This document shows, piece by piece, positions 9,271 through 17,236 of a stretch of DNA of 41,503 nt (position 1 is the stretch's first letter; every line of letters begins with the position of its first letter). The notes under the pieces were generated by a model. It was not told the origin of the DNA, did no database searches, and saw nothing but the letters and a program-made list of their open reading frames with translations. This stretch comes from an uncultured Saprospiraceae bacterium (lineage in GTDB: Bacteria > Bacteroidota > Bacteroidia > Chitinophagales > Saprospiraceae), in assembly GCA_937995755.1 (NCBI GenBank), contig CALKJD010000010.1, positions 1-41,503 on the forward strand, written 5' to 3'. Made by a program: the position numbers and the translations under genes.

Positions 9271-10770
9271 TTACTTAATATACTTGTGGATAGATTCGGC
9301 TATTTTCCTATCATTGCTAAGGCGAGGCACTTTATTTTGGCCACCCAGTTTACCGAGAGATTTCATATAGTTTCGAAACGAATCCTGCTCCATTTCTCTC
9401 ATTACTAAAGGTCTCAGTACTTTCCCTTCTATAAGGTCTTGATAGTAAATGTTTTTTTGACTAAGCTGCGAATCTAGTTCACTGCAGAAAGCTAGCATGT
9501 CATTAGGGGCTTGACTAAACTCTACAAACCATTCATGATACGGTGTGCTGCCATCTTTAGGATTGACTTGTGGAGCAACAGTATATTCTACCACTTGGGC
9601 ATTATATTTATTACACGTTGCTAGCATTGAATCTTCAATCTCTTTGCCTATGACATGCTCGCCAAATGCGGAGATAAAATGTTTGATACGACCACTTACT
9701 ACGATGCGATATGGATCTAAAGAAACAAATTGCACACTATCGCCGATTACATACCCCCAAAGTCCTGCATTATTATTGATGATGATGGCATAATCTTTAT
9801 GTAGTTCTACGTCACGTAGGCCTAGTCTAGTAGGATTGTCTTTTCCTATCTCATCTACAGGTACAAATTCAAAAAATATTCCTGAACGAGTATTGAGTAA
9901 AAGCCCTTCACTCTCTAATCTATCTTGGAATGCGATAAATCCTTCAGAGGCAGGATAAGTCTCTAGACTCGGAAGTCTTTTGCCGATCAATTTTTCTATG
10001 GTGTCTCTATAAGGCTCATAGTTGACTCCTCCATAGACAAATATTTTAAGATTAGGAAAGACCTCCATAACTGTTTTCTTACCAGTTACTTGAATCAATT
10101 TTTCAAAGTACATCTGAACCCAAGGCGGAATACCACCGATGAGTCTCATGTCCACATCCTTAGTTTCTTCGATGATAGCATCAAGCTTTTCTTCCCACTC
10201 TTCTATACAGTTGGCTTCATAACTCGGTAATTTGTTAGCTGCTACCCATGCTGGAATTTCATGATTGACTATACCAGATAGCCTTCCTATTGGAATACCT
10301 GCTTTGTCCTCCATCTCTGGTGAGCCGGATAGAAACATAACTCGACCATCTAAGACGTCTTCCATGCCTGATTGACTAGCTATATTGAGAAAAGCTGATG
10401 TAGCTGTTCTCATATGATTGGGCATGCTATCTTTTGTGAGTGGTATATATTTTACTCCTGAGGTAGTACCGCTTGTCTTAGCTAGGTATTTGGGTGTTCC
10501 TGGCCATAGCACATCTTTTTCCCCAGCGAGTATCAGGTCTATATATGGACGCAGATCTTCGTAATCTCTTAATGGTACCTGAGCTGCAAATGTATTGTGA
10601 TCTGTGATACCATTAAAATGGTGATCCTTACCAAATCGGGTGTTACGTGCCTTTTTGATCAGACGCTTCAATATCTTGTCTTGATCACTTACCGCATTAG
10701 CCGTCCATTTAGCAGTATCTCTTGCGATCCAGTTGCAATATGGTTTTGATATGGTTGATTTGTATCCCAT
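9271..10770 (-). CDS. GH3-family acyl-adenylase-like protein (first of tandem pair)
   Basis: A 499-residue paralogue of the adjoining GH3 protein. The P-loop-like TSGTTSG again falls at residues 99-105, with YIPLTKDS after it. Further shared blocks are MFLSGSPE, GIPPWVQMYFEKLI, IFVYGGVNYEPY, YPASEGFIAFQ, HFISAFGEHVIGKEIE and KSLGKLGGQNKVPRLSNDRK. Both copies retain the adenylation motifs, so both look active. They differ in many positions across the middle, which suggests different acyl or amino substrates. It is the promoter-proximal gene, and its upstream region (10771-11103) is shared with the divergent cysE-cysM pair. A link to amino-acid conjugation of an acyl acid is possible but is inference only. 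Confidence 0.9.
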   Translation of the reverse strand: MGYKSTISKPYCNWIARDTAKWTANAVSDQDKILKRLIKKARNTRFGKDHHFNGITDHNTFAAQVPLRDYEDLRPYIDLILAGEKDVLWPGTPKYLAKTSGTTSGVKYIPLTKDSMPNHMRTATSAFLNIASQSGMEDVLDGRVMFLSGSPEMEDKAGIPIGRLSGIVNHEIPAWVAANKLPSYEANCIEEWEEKLDAIIEETKDVDMRLIGGIPPWVQMYFEKLIQVTGKKTVMEVFPNLKIFVYGGVNYEPYRDTIEKLIGKRLPSLETYPASEGFIAFQDRLESEGLLLNTRSGIFFEFVPVDEIGKDNPTRLGLRDVELHKDYAIIINNNAGLWGYVIGDSVQFVSLDPYRIVVSGRIKHFISAFGEHVIGKEIEDSMLATCNKYNAQVVEYTVAPQVNPKDGSTPYHEWFVEFSQAPNDMLAFCSELDSQLSQKNIYYQDLIEGKVLRPLVMREMEQDSFRNYMKSLGKLGGQNKVPRLSNDRKIAESIHKYIK

Positions 10771-11103
10771 GTTTGCAAATATCTTAAATTATAGAGTGAA
10801 CTACCACTTTTATGGAAGAGATAAAGTGGTTATCTGCATTGGATTATTGAATGTTGCAGGGAAAATAAATTAGCTAGGTCTTATTTCATGCGGGTTTAAC
10901 TGTTTTATTCTGTGTTAAACATTCAGTTATGGAGATTCCTAATATTAGCTTGTTGATGAATTTACGGAATTGTTTTTGAGTTGGTACAACCCAATTGACT
11001 TATTCTTCGTTTAGGTATACGTTGGTATTTGTATTGATTTTCTAAAGAAAGTAAGTGCCAATAGAGATCATTTTATATCTTGAAGATGAAACATTAATGG
11101 ACT
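10771..11103. promoter_or_regulatory. Divergent intergenic region between the GH3 pair and cysE
   Basis: This 333-base stretch carries no gene. It must hold the promoters of both the minus-strand GH3 pair and plus-strand cysE-cysM. Two inverted repeats are visible. The first, at 10803-10830, pairs ACCACTTT(T)AT with ATAAAGTGGT and falls in the GH3 leader. The second, at 10894-10920, pairs GTTTAAC with GTTAAAC across 13 bases. No convincing TAnnTTTG element, leader peptide or riboswitch was recognised. Confidence 0.5.
10894..10920. repeat. Inverted repeat 7-13-7, possible operator
   Basis: GTTTAAC and GTTAAAC form a perfect 7-base dyad with a 13-base spacer in the middle of the divergent GH3/cysE region. 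The T-rich spacer and the absence of a U-tract argue against a terminator. A dimeric regulator site is possible. Confidence 0.3.
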
Positions 11104-11943
11104 ATGCAGAATTCAAAATTTTTAGATAAGCTCTTTACAGATCATGAAGGTTGTTGCAAATATCCTTCCGAGCAAAAAATAAGAACATTTTTGAATGATC
11201 TTTTGGGGACTTTGTTTCCACAGCTGACGGATGAAGTATTTCTCAACAGATCAAGATTTGGTCTTCATTTTGCAAACCTGAAAGAGACTTTTTATGAACT
11301 CATCTATGCTAAGCCTAATAATGAGTCTGAGCGTGTAGAGAATAATACAGATATTTTCTGTGACTCACTTTCTGATATATATGATTTGTTGTTGGGCGAT
11401 GCTAAGGCGATGTATAACGGTGATCCTGCAGCAGAGAGTATAGAAGAGGTGATGAGGACGTATCCAGGCTTTTACGCAATAGCAGCATATAGGATTGCAC
11501 ATCAGCTACATCATCAAGATATCAAAGTGATTCCAAGAGCAATAGCTGAAATAGCGCATAGCAAAACAGGTATCGATATTCATCCAGCGGCGAGTATAGG
11601 CAAGGATTTTTGTATCGATCATGGAACAGGAGTAGTAATCGGTGCCACGTCTAATATTGGGGATAATGTAAAGATCTATCAAGGGGTAACACTAGGAGCA
11701 TTGAGCGTAGATAAGGCAGATGCTGAGATCAAGAGGCATCCTACCTTGGAAGATAATGTAGTAGTATATGCAGGGGCAACTATATTGGGAGGAGAGACAA
11801 TAGTAGGAGAGGGAAGTGTTGTGGGTGGCAACGTATGGCTTACTAGAAGTATTCCTGCTAAATCTACAGTGTATTATAAGACAAAAATGAATAATAAGGA
11901 CGAGGATCAAACAGATATACTCGTACATAAAGTAGCAATGTAA
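11104..11943 (+). CDS. cysE: Serine O-acetyltransferase
   Basis: Transfers acetyl from acetyl-CoA to L-serine, giving O-acetylserine, the first step of cysteine synthesis. The 279-residue protein has the helical N-terminal domain (ending TYPGFYAIAAYRIAHQL) and a left-handed hexapeptide-repeat beta-helix from about residue 156. The catalytic pair is Asp158 in TGIDIHPAASIG and His173 in CIDHGTG, spaced by 15 residues as in the E. coli enzyme. Hexapeptide rungs continue through VIGATSNIGDNVKIYQGVTLGA to GEGSVVGGNVWL. Its stop lies 35 bases before cysM, so the two form an operon. The C-terminal tail after the beta-helix is short; in other CysE proteins this tail mediates cysteine inhibition and binding to cysteine synthase. 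Confidence 0.95.
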   Translation: MQNSKFLDKLFTDHEGCCKYPSEQKIRTFLNDLLGTLFPQLTDEVFLNRSRFGLHFANLKETFYELIYAKPNNESERVENNTDIFCDSLSDIYDLLLGDAKAMYNGDPAAESIEEVMRTYPGFYAIAAYRIAHQLHHQDIKVIPRAIAEIAHSKTGIDIHPAASIGKDFCIDHGTGVVIGATSNIGDNVKIYQGVTLGALSVDKADAEIKRHPTLEDNVVVYAGATILGGETIVGEGSVVGGNVWLTRSIPAKSTVYYKTKMNNKDEDQTDILVHKVAM

Positions 11944-11978
11944 TTGGATTTGTAATCCGAACGATAAAATATAATATT

Positions 11979-12857
11979 ATGAAAATATTCGAATTGATAG
12001 GGAATACTCCATTAGTGGAAATTCAAAATCTAAATACTAATAAAAATGTCAAAGTATTTGGTAAACTCGAAGGACAGAACCCTGGAGGAAGTGTGAAGGA
12101 TAGAGCCGCGTATGGTATGATCAAAGGGGCACTGGATCGAGGTGAATTGAAGACAGGATCCAGAATCATAGAAGCAACAAGTGGTAATACTGGAATAGCT
12201 CTCGCTATGGTAGGGAAGATGCTTGGAATAGACGTGACACTCATCATGCCAGATACCGCTACCGAAGAACGTAAAAAGACAATGAGAGCTTATGGTGCTA
12301 CTCTAATAGAGACTCCAGGCGCAAAGACGATTGAGTATTCTAGAGATCTAGCAAGCAAAATGGCGGCTGAAGAAGATTATCACTTACTGGACCAATTTTC
12401 CAATCCTGATAATTATAAAATGCATTATAGAACTACTGGTCCTGAGATATGGAAAGCGACAGAAGGAAAGATTACGCATTTTGTATCATCGATGGGTACC
12501 ACGGGTACGATCATGGGTGTGAGTAGGTATCTAAAAGAAATGAATACCGATATTCAGATCATCGGATGTCAACCTACTGACGGATCTAGGATTCCAGGAA
12601 TCAGAAGATGGTCACCTGAGTTTTTACCTAAGTTCTACGAAAGAGAAAGAGTAGATCGTATTATAGATATCAGTAGAGATAACGCAGTAGCTACGACTCG
12701 TAGATTAGCCACAGAGGAAGGGATACTTGCAGGAATGAGTAGTGGTGGTGCAATGTACGCAGCGCTTCAGGTTGCTCAGGAGGAAGAAGAAGCCGTAATC
12801 GTATCTATTGTATGTGATAGAGGTGACAGATATCTAAGTAGTGATCTTTTTGAATAG
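11979..12857 (+). CDS. cysM: Cysteine synthase B (O-acetylserine sulfhydrylase)
   Basis: PLP enzyme that makes cysteine from O-acetylserine and sulfide or thiosulfate. The PLP lysine is Lys40 in NPGGSVKDRAA, the substrate loop is TSGNTG (67-72), and the phosphate-binding loop is GTTGTIMG (173-180). PTDGSRIPGIRRW with Arg209-Arg210-Trp211 is typical of the CysM isozyme rather than CysK, as is the short length of 292 residues. It uses the O-acetylserine made by the preceding gene. A strong hairpin follows the stop and ends the operon. Confidence 0.95.
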   Translation: MKIFELIGNTPLVEIQNLNTNKNVKVFGKLEGQNPGGSVKDRAAYGMIKGALDRGELKTGSRIIEATSGNTGIALAMVGKMLGIDVTLIMPDTATEERKKTMRAYGATLIETPGAKTIEYSRDLASKMAAEEDYHLLDQFSNPDNYKMHYRTTGPEIWKATEGKITHFVSSMGTTGTIMGVSRYLKEMNTDIQIIGCQPTDGSRIPGIRRWSPEFLPKFYERERVDRIIDISRDNAVATTRRLATEEGILAGMSSGGAMYAALQVAQEEEEAVIVSIVCDRGDRYLSSDLFE

Positions 12858-12876
12858 AAAAGAGTCTAAATAAATT

Positions 12877-12914
12877 CAGAATCTCATTTTACGGACAAAT
12901 AAAATGAGATTCTG
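12877..12914 (+). terminator. Bidirectional hairpin between cysM and the convergent T9SS gene
   Basis: A perfect 15-bp inverted repeat (CAGAATCTCATTTTA, 8-base loop, then its complement) sits 19 bases after the cysM stop and 26 bases from the end of the minus-strand gene. The U-tracts are broken on both sides, but the stem is long and the position fits shared termination. Confidence 0.8.
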
Positions 12915-12940
12915 CGTTTACATTTGATTTAAAGTAAAGT

Positions 12941-14065
12941 CTACAACCTTATCATTTTTTGGATTGTACCAGAATCTTTAGTTGATACTTTGTAAAAGTA
13001 TATTCCACTAGGAGCATCTGAGAGATCAATTGTTTTTTTGTGTTCCCCAGCATTACACTTTTTCGATTCACTAAAGTATTCCTTTCCATTGATATCAAAA
13101 ATAGTAAGGCTAATATCAGCGGTGCTTTTTATATTAAATTGTAAAGTAGTGTACTCATGAAACGGATTAGGATAGTTGTTTGACAAAAGGATAGTTTCTT
13201 CCTTGATATCTTCTATTCCTGTCAAATTTCCTAGTATAGTCGTACAGGAAGAACTGTTGCCTGCTAAATCCCAATGATAAACATCTATAAAGAACGTACC
13301 TATCGCAAAGTCTTCCGCGGTAAGTACCATAGTGCTAGATTTTATCATTGTATCGAAATCTGGATCTAATCCTGGACGCACTTCAGTGAAAGTAAATCGT
13401 AAATTTTCTTGATCAGTACAATCATCTGTTGCATCTAGACCAATTGATTTTGCTGTAATGGTTAACGGTAAATTGTCGATTGAATATTCCATTGTCGTTG
13501 GACAATTGGTTATAGGTGATACTTCATCAATTATAGTTATCACTTGACTACCATAATAGAGTCCGTCTGCACCATTAGTCGCATCATACAGACACCAATC
13601 TATTACCGTAAATACTCTTTCGATTTTATACTCTCCCACTACAGTAAAGTCCAAAGTATCAACGTCTTCGATATAACCGATGAAGTCACATGGGCCACCT
13701 AGCCACGAAGGAGGATTAAACTCCACCCAACTACAATCAGCTACAGTAATATCTTCAGGTATAATAATCGTATTGGGGTCGAATGCAGGATAGGGGTCAT
13801 CAATTGTGATGATTTGAGTACAATACAAACTATCTTCTACGTAAAAAAGGACATTAACAATACCTTCATTGCAAGCATTAAGTTGAGGATCATAATCCAC
13901 AATATAATTTCCATTATTAATACTATCAGGTACTATGATCTGACCAGTAACTGTAAGATCTGTATAATCTTGAGCGCAATCAATTGTAATATCATCTGGG
14001 CAAATAACTTGCGAAAAACCAGAGTAAGTAATCAGTATTAGAGAGAGAAGAATAGCATTCTTCAT
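12941..14065 (-). CDS. T9SS-sorted secreted protein with one 'VIDWC' module
   Basis: A 374-residue exported protein. The signal peptide ends at GFSQ (residue 19). Residues 20-188 form a Cys-containing module beginning ICPDDITIDC and including PYPAFDPN, PCDFIGYIEDVDTLDF, FTVIDWCLYDATNG and LYYGSQVITI. The same module is found in the 886-residue neighbour and in the 2549-residue protein at 30.2 kb. A second beta domain (about 189-280) shares RFTFTEVRPGLDPDFD with the same two proteins. Residues about 293-374 are a T9SS type A sorting domain (NNYPNPFHEYTTLQF, IFDINGKE, PSGIYFYKVST, final KMIRL), normally cleaved on surface attachment. No catalytic residues were recognised, so an adhesin or structural role is most likely. 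It appears to be a shortened duplicate of the upstream gene. Confidence 0.88.
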   Translation of the reverse strand: MKNAILLSLILITYSGFSQVICPDDITIDCAQDYTDLTVTGQIIVPDSINNGNYIVDYDPQLNACNEGIVNVLFYVEDSLYCTQIITIDDPYPAFDPNTIIIPEDITVADCSWVEFNPPSWLGGPCDFIGYIEDVDTLDFTVVGEYKIERVFTVIDWCLYDATNGADGLYYGSQVITIIDEVSPITNCPTTMEYSIDNLPLTITAKSIGLDATDDCTDQENLRFTFTEVRPGLDPDFDTMIKSSTMVLTAEDFAIGTFFIDVYHWDLAGNSSSCTTILGNLTGIEDIKEETILLSNNYPNPFHEYTTLQFNIKSTADISLTIFDINGKEYFSESKKCNAGEHKKTIDLSDAPSGIYFYKVSTKDSGTIQKMIRL

Positions 14066-14080
14066 ATTGTTTTAGTTTAA

Positions 14081-14182
14081 GTTTACATTCAAAGTTGTAA
14101 TCTAAAATAGAGAAAAGTATGCACAAGGCTGCTATGGTGAACTATTGAAAATTAACTTTTAACAGTTACCTGATTTGCTTAT
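14081..14182 (-). repeat. Upstream region duplicated in front of the paralogous T9SS gene
   Basis: About 100 bases upstream of the 374-residue gene match bases 16993-17095 upstream of the 886-residue gene. Shared runs include GTTTACATTCAA, TCTAAAAT and TTTTAACAGT in the same order and nearly the same spacing. On the minus strand it includes CAACTTTG (14090-14097), one base from the Bacteroidota -7 consensus TAnnTTTG, so the repeat probably contains the promoter. Confidence 0.6.
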
Positions 14183-14289
14183 GGCTTCACAGATACTTCA
14201 AATGAGCTAAGAAAATAAACGCGATAAGGATATTGGAATCAAGGGAGACAAAATACTCTGATAGTTATGATTAGGTATTAGTTTCACCT

Positions 14290-14326
14290 TGGCAAAAAAC
14301 GTCAATACAGTTTCATTCTACGTTTT
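14290..14326 (-). terminator. Possible terminator overlapping the stop of the 886-residue gene
   Basis: On the minus strand AAAACGT and ACGTTTT form a 7-bp stem with a 17-base loop, followed by more T residues. It begins just before the TAG stop. The large loop makes it a weak call. Confidence 0.35.
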
Positions 14327-16978
14327 AATCAACTTCCCAGTCTGCATTTCACCACCCACCGTCAGATTATAAATAATAACCCCAGACCCGATATCAGAGA
14401 TATTTATATTATTGATCCCTTTAGTGATGTTGACTGACTTGAGTCTAGTACCTGTAATACCATATAATGTCAATATTCCAGCTTGATCGGCTGATAATTG
14501 GATCAAGCCTGTGGTGGGGTTAGGTGATAATATAATTGTATCGAGGACTTGATCTTCTACACTTGTTACAAGCCAGCAGCTAGATATTTCACTAGCCATA
14601 GCAACTAACTGATCATCTGTAGAGAAACAGGTAATGCCAACAGGGTAATCGTTAATAGTTATACTCTCAAAGTCCGAAAGAGGAAATTGAAAAGAACCAA
14701 TACCTTCGACGATTCTAAAATATCCAATGTCGTCTACCATTTTCAAACCTATTACTTTTCTTGTAGATCCATCTAAGTAATTTTTTTCGCTGATATCATT
14801 TACTATTAAATCTATGTTTCCAACATATTGACTTCTGAGCAAGGTATCACCAACCTCTAGATTGAAGTCGAAGTATAGTTTTTCTTCATTGCCATTTTTG
14901 CGACCCAATACCTGTCCATTGCATTCTCTCATATAAAGTGGAAAATCGACCCAGTTTTCGCCAAATTCATTTTCTTCTGTTTGTAATTGATGGTAATATT
15001 CCCCTTCGATAAGTATACTATCCGAATTAAACCTTTGTTTCGATGTACTGATGTTACCTAAAAAATCGAAGTGGGTAACATTCCATTGGTTACGCGGATC
15101 GACTATATGATAATTGGGCTCAAGGCATTCGTCTTTTAAGGATATTACAACGTTACATTTGTTAGTGAAATTAGCTAAATCCCACGTATAAATTTCTAGT
15201 CCAAGTGTACCGTTTTGAAAATCGTCTACGGTAATTGTTTTAAGACTTGTATTAATAGAATCTACAAATTCTGGATCTTGATTAGGAAGGATAAATGCAT
15301 AAGAATATCTTATATCACCACTCTCCGTGCAGTTGTCATAAGTACCATTATTGAATGAATTAGCACTAAGTTCGATAGGTAATTCGGAAGGATAAAAACT
15401 TATGTTATATATACAGTTAGCCACTGGAGGTGTTTCATCTTTTACTGTAATTTCATGAGTTCCAAAGTATAGGCCTTCTTCACCATTGGTCGCATCATAC
15501 AGACACCAATCTATTACAGTAATTTCTCGGATCAACGTATAATTTGACATAGTTATAAATTCGAGAGTGTCTACATCTTCAGTAAAGCCAATAAAATCAC
15601 AAACTCCGGTGATCCAAGTAGGTGGTTGAAACTGAACTGTACAATCAGTATACGTGGTATCTTCTGGCATTACGATTCCACTTAGATCAAAAGCTGGATA
15701 AGGATTTATAGTTGTGATGATCTGAGTACACGTTAGTATATTTTGATAGTAAAACGAAGCTTCTATCTCTCCAACATAACAAGCATTTAGCATAGGTTGA
15801 TAAGTAATTTCAATATCATTGATGTCAACGGTGTCTGGCACTATTATTTGACCTGTAATATTTAGATCAGTATAATCTTGATCACAGTTGATGGTTATAT
15901 CATCAGGACAAGTAATACTTCCAAATAATGGATGTTTTCTTACTTCTAGGGAGTGAAAGTTATCTGAATAATTATCATACTCACCTATGTCTATTGAATC
16001 TCCATCGCCGTTGAGATCAAGTGCGTCACCAAAATACTCAGACAAATTATTGTCTATCCATCCACGGAGTTTCAATTCAACTATTCCATACTCTTCTCCA
16101 CTATCATCAATGTCGTTCAGATCATTGATGCATATTGAAATATAAGCTCCATCATCTATATCAGTATTCGAATCTTCTAAATGTCCATCGTTATTAAATG
16201 TTTCGTTGCCATCTATATTGCAAGCGTCATTGATTCTTCTGAGTTCGATTTTACTCGGTAAGCAAGGGTAATTTATACTTCCTTCATCAATGGCTTTGAC
16301 TTGTACGATATGATCCTCACGTTGAATATACACAGTAGATGAACTGATGGGTGACACTATTGCACTAGGGAGATTTATGGTTATGGTAAATTCGTGTTGC
16401 GCAGAGTTTCCACATTCATCTATTGCAGAAACTGTGAATGTATGTATACCTGCTTCTAACCCGAATACTTGGTACTCATTAGTTGGATTTGTAGATGTAT
16501 TGGGAGAAAGCAACGTGATGTTATCAGGCCCTGCTAGGGTAAAGTCTAGCATTTCTCCGCTATCATCAGTAATAATTGGATTAGGTATATATAAATCACC
16601 CAAACAACTACTAGGATTGATAAAGTCACTGAAATTATCTAATTCGATGAAAGGAGGAGTTGTGTCCGCAGTTATTTCTATTCCTTGAGTCATATTCGAG
16701 GAGCAGGTAGTCGTCTCTAGAGTATTAGTGATCTCATATATTCCAGTTTCACTTGTAGTTAGATTTATTTCCCCAGTCAAACTATCTAAGGTCATTGTTC
16801 CACCCGAAAGTGTAACATAGGTGTAAATACCATCAATACCACCATTGTCATGAATAGGTAGAATTACACCTTCATTGCTGCAGTATTCATCTTTCTCAAA
16901 GACAAATTCAGGATTGCAATCTTGCCCAAAGCAATTATAAGTAATTAAAAGTAGAGAAATGAATAATGCATTCTTCAT
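14318..16978 (-). CDS. Large T9SS-sorted secreted protein with HYR-like and 'VIDWC' modules
   Basis: An 886-residue exported protein with a signal peptide ending at CFGQ (residue 19). Residues 20-93 are a small beta module (CNPEFVF, DGIYTY, LTGEINL, ETGIYEITNT) found twice in the 2549-residue protein. About 105-350 is a HYR/Ig-like region (TTPPFIEL, NPSSCLGDLYIPNP, AIDECGNSA) ending in an acidic loop DLNGDGDSIDIGEYDNYSD that could bind calcium. About 355-530 is the 'VIDWC' module (ITCPDDITINC, NPYPAFDLSG, VCDFIGFTEDVDTLEF, ITVIDWCLYDATNG). The next region is unique to this protein. About 805-886 is a type A sorting domain (IILSPNPTTGLIQLS, final GKLIKT). It has no recognised enzyme motif; surface adhesion or matrix function is inferred. 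Confidence 0.88.
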   Translation of the reverse strand: MKNALFISLLLITYNCFGQDCNPEFVFEKDEYCSNEGVILPIHDNGGIDGIYTYVTLSGGTMTLDSLTGEINLTTSETGIYEITNTLETTTCSSNMTQGIEITADTTPPFIELDNFSDFINPSSCLGDLYIPNPIITDDSGEMLDFTLAGPDNITLLSPNTSTNPTNEYQVFGLEAGIHTFTVSAIDECGNSAQHEFTITINLPSAIVSPISSSTVYIQREDHIVQVKAIDEGSINYPCLPSKIELRRINDACNIDGNETFNNDGHLEDSNTDIDDGAYISICINDLNDIDDSGEEYGIVELKLRGWIDNNLSEYFGDALDLNGDGDSIDIGEYDNYSDNFHSLEVRKHPLFGSITCPDDITINCDQDYTDLNITGQIIVPDTVDINDIEITYQPMLNACYVGEIEASFYYQNILTCTQIITTINPYPAFDLSGIVMPEDTTYTDCTVQFQPPTWITGVCDFIGFTEDVDTLEFITMSNYTLIREITVIDWCLYDATNGEEGLYFGTHEITVKDETPPVANCIYNISFYPSELPIELSANSFNNGTYDNCTESGDIRYSYAFILPNQDPEFVDSINTSLKTITVDDFQNGTLGLEIYTWDLANFTNKCNVVISLKDECLEPNYHIVDPRNQWNVTHFDFLGNISTSKQRFNSDSILIEGEYYHQLQTEENEFGENWVDFPLYMRECNGQVLGRKNGNEEKLYFDFNLEVGDTLLRSQYVGNIDLIVNDISEKNYLDGSTRKVIGLKMVDDIGYFRIVEGIGSFQFPLSDFESITINDYPVGITCFSTDDQLVAMASEISSCWLVTSVEDQVLDTIILSPNPTTGLIQLSADQAGILTLYGITGTRLKSVNITKGINNINISDIGSGVIIYNLTVGGEMQTGKLIKT

Positions 16979-16992
16979 GTCGTCCTTTTTAG

Positions 16993-17095
16993 GTTTACAT
17001 TCAATATTGTATTCTAAAATTAGAAAATATTAATGAAACGACAAGCATTAGTACTTTTGAAGATTGAGTTTTAACAGTCACCTTCTTCATTATTT
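16993..17095 (-). repeat. Upstream region duplicated (partner of 14081-14182)
   Basis: This is the second copy of the upstream block described for the 374-residue gene. On the minus strand the -7-like element is here CAATATTG (17002-17009), further from consensus, so the copies may differ in strength. The block ends just before the plus-strand promoter of the isoleucine leader. Confidence 0.55.
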
Positions 17096-17100
17096 TCTCA

Positions 17101-17108
17101 TATCTTTG
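17101..17108 (+). promoter_or_regulatory. -7 promoter element for the isoleucine leader transcript
   Basis: TATCTTTG matches the Bacteroidota -7 consensus TAnnTTTG exactly and is followed by GCA, five bases before the leader-peptide ATG. No good TTTG is seen at the expected -33 position, so the element rests on the -7 match and on its position. Such a start would give a very short or nearly absent leader before the ATG. Confidence 0.45.
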
Positions 17109-17112
17109 CAGC

Positions 17113-17175
17113 ATGAGACATCAGCTACTAGATATGATTATTAGCATTATTATAATTCAAGATCCAACATCCTGA
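17113..17175 (+). CDS. Isoleucine-rich leader peptide of an ileS attenuator
   Basis: A 20-codon ORF starting at ATG 17113 and ending at TGA 17173-17175. Codons 9-15 read Ile-Ile-Ser-Ile-Ile-Ile-Ile (bases 17137-17157): six isoleucine codons in seven positions (five ATT, one ATA). The peptide then runs QDPTS to the stop. Control codons, a stop shortly after them, a downstream intrinsic terminator and an isoleucyl-tRNA synthetase gene next on the strand are the hallmarks of ribosome-mediated attenuation, as known for the ilv, thr and his leaders of enterobacteria. The ORF is too short for gene finders. Chance cannot be fully excluded in AT-rich DNA, but the combination with the terminator and ileS is hard to explain otherwise. 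Confidence 0.72.
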   Translation: MRHQLLDMIISIIIIQDPTS

Positions 17176-17236
17176 AGGTGCTAGTCGTATGTAACTGATT
17201 AAAAGCTCTGAAGGATGATTCTTTCAGAGCTTTTTT
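17168..17236 (+). promoter_or_regulatory. Attenuator: antiterminator candidate plus intrinsic terminator
   Basis: The terminator (17201-17236) has a perfect 12-bp stem, AAAAGCTCTGAA with TTCAGAGCTTTT, extendable by a G-T and a G-C pair around the loop ATGATT; the 3' arm runs into six T residues. CATCCT at 17168-17173, overlapping the leader stop codon, is perfectly complementary to AGGATG at 17212-17217 in the terminator's upper stem and loop. A ribosome stalled on the Ile codons would leave CATCCT free to pair and disturb the hairpin. A ribosome at the stop codon would cover it and let the terminator form. This is the expected logic for induction when charged tRNA-Ile is low. The six-base pairing is short and the folding is not computed. 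Confidence 0.65.
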
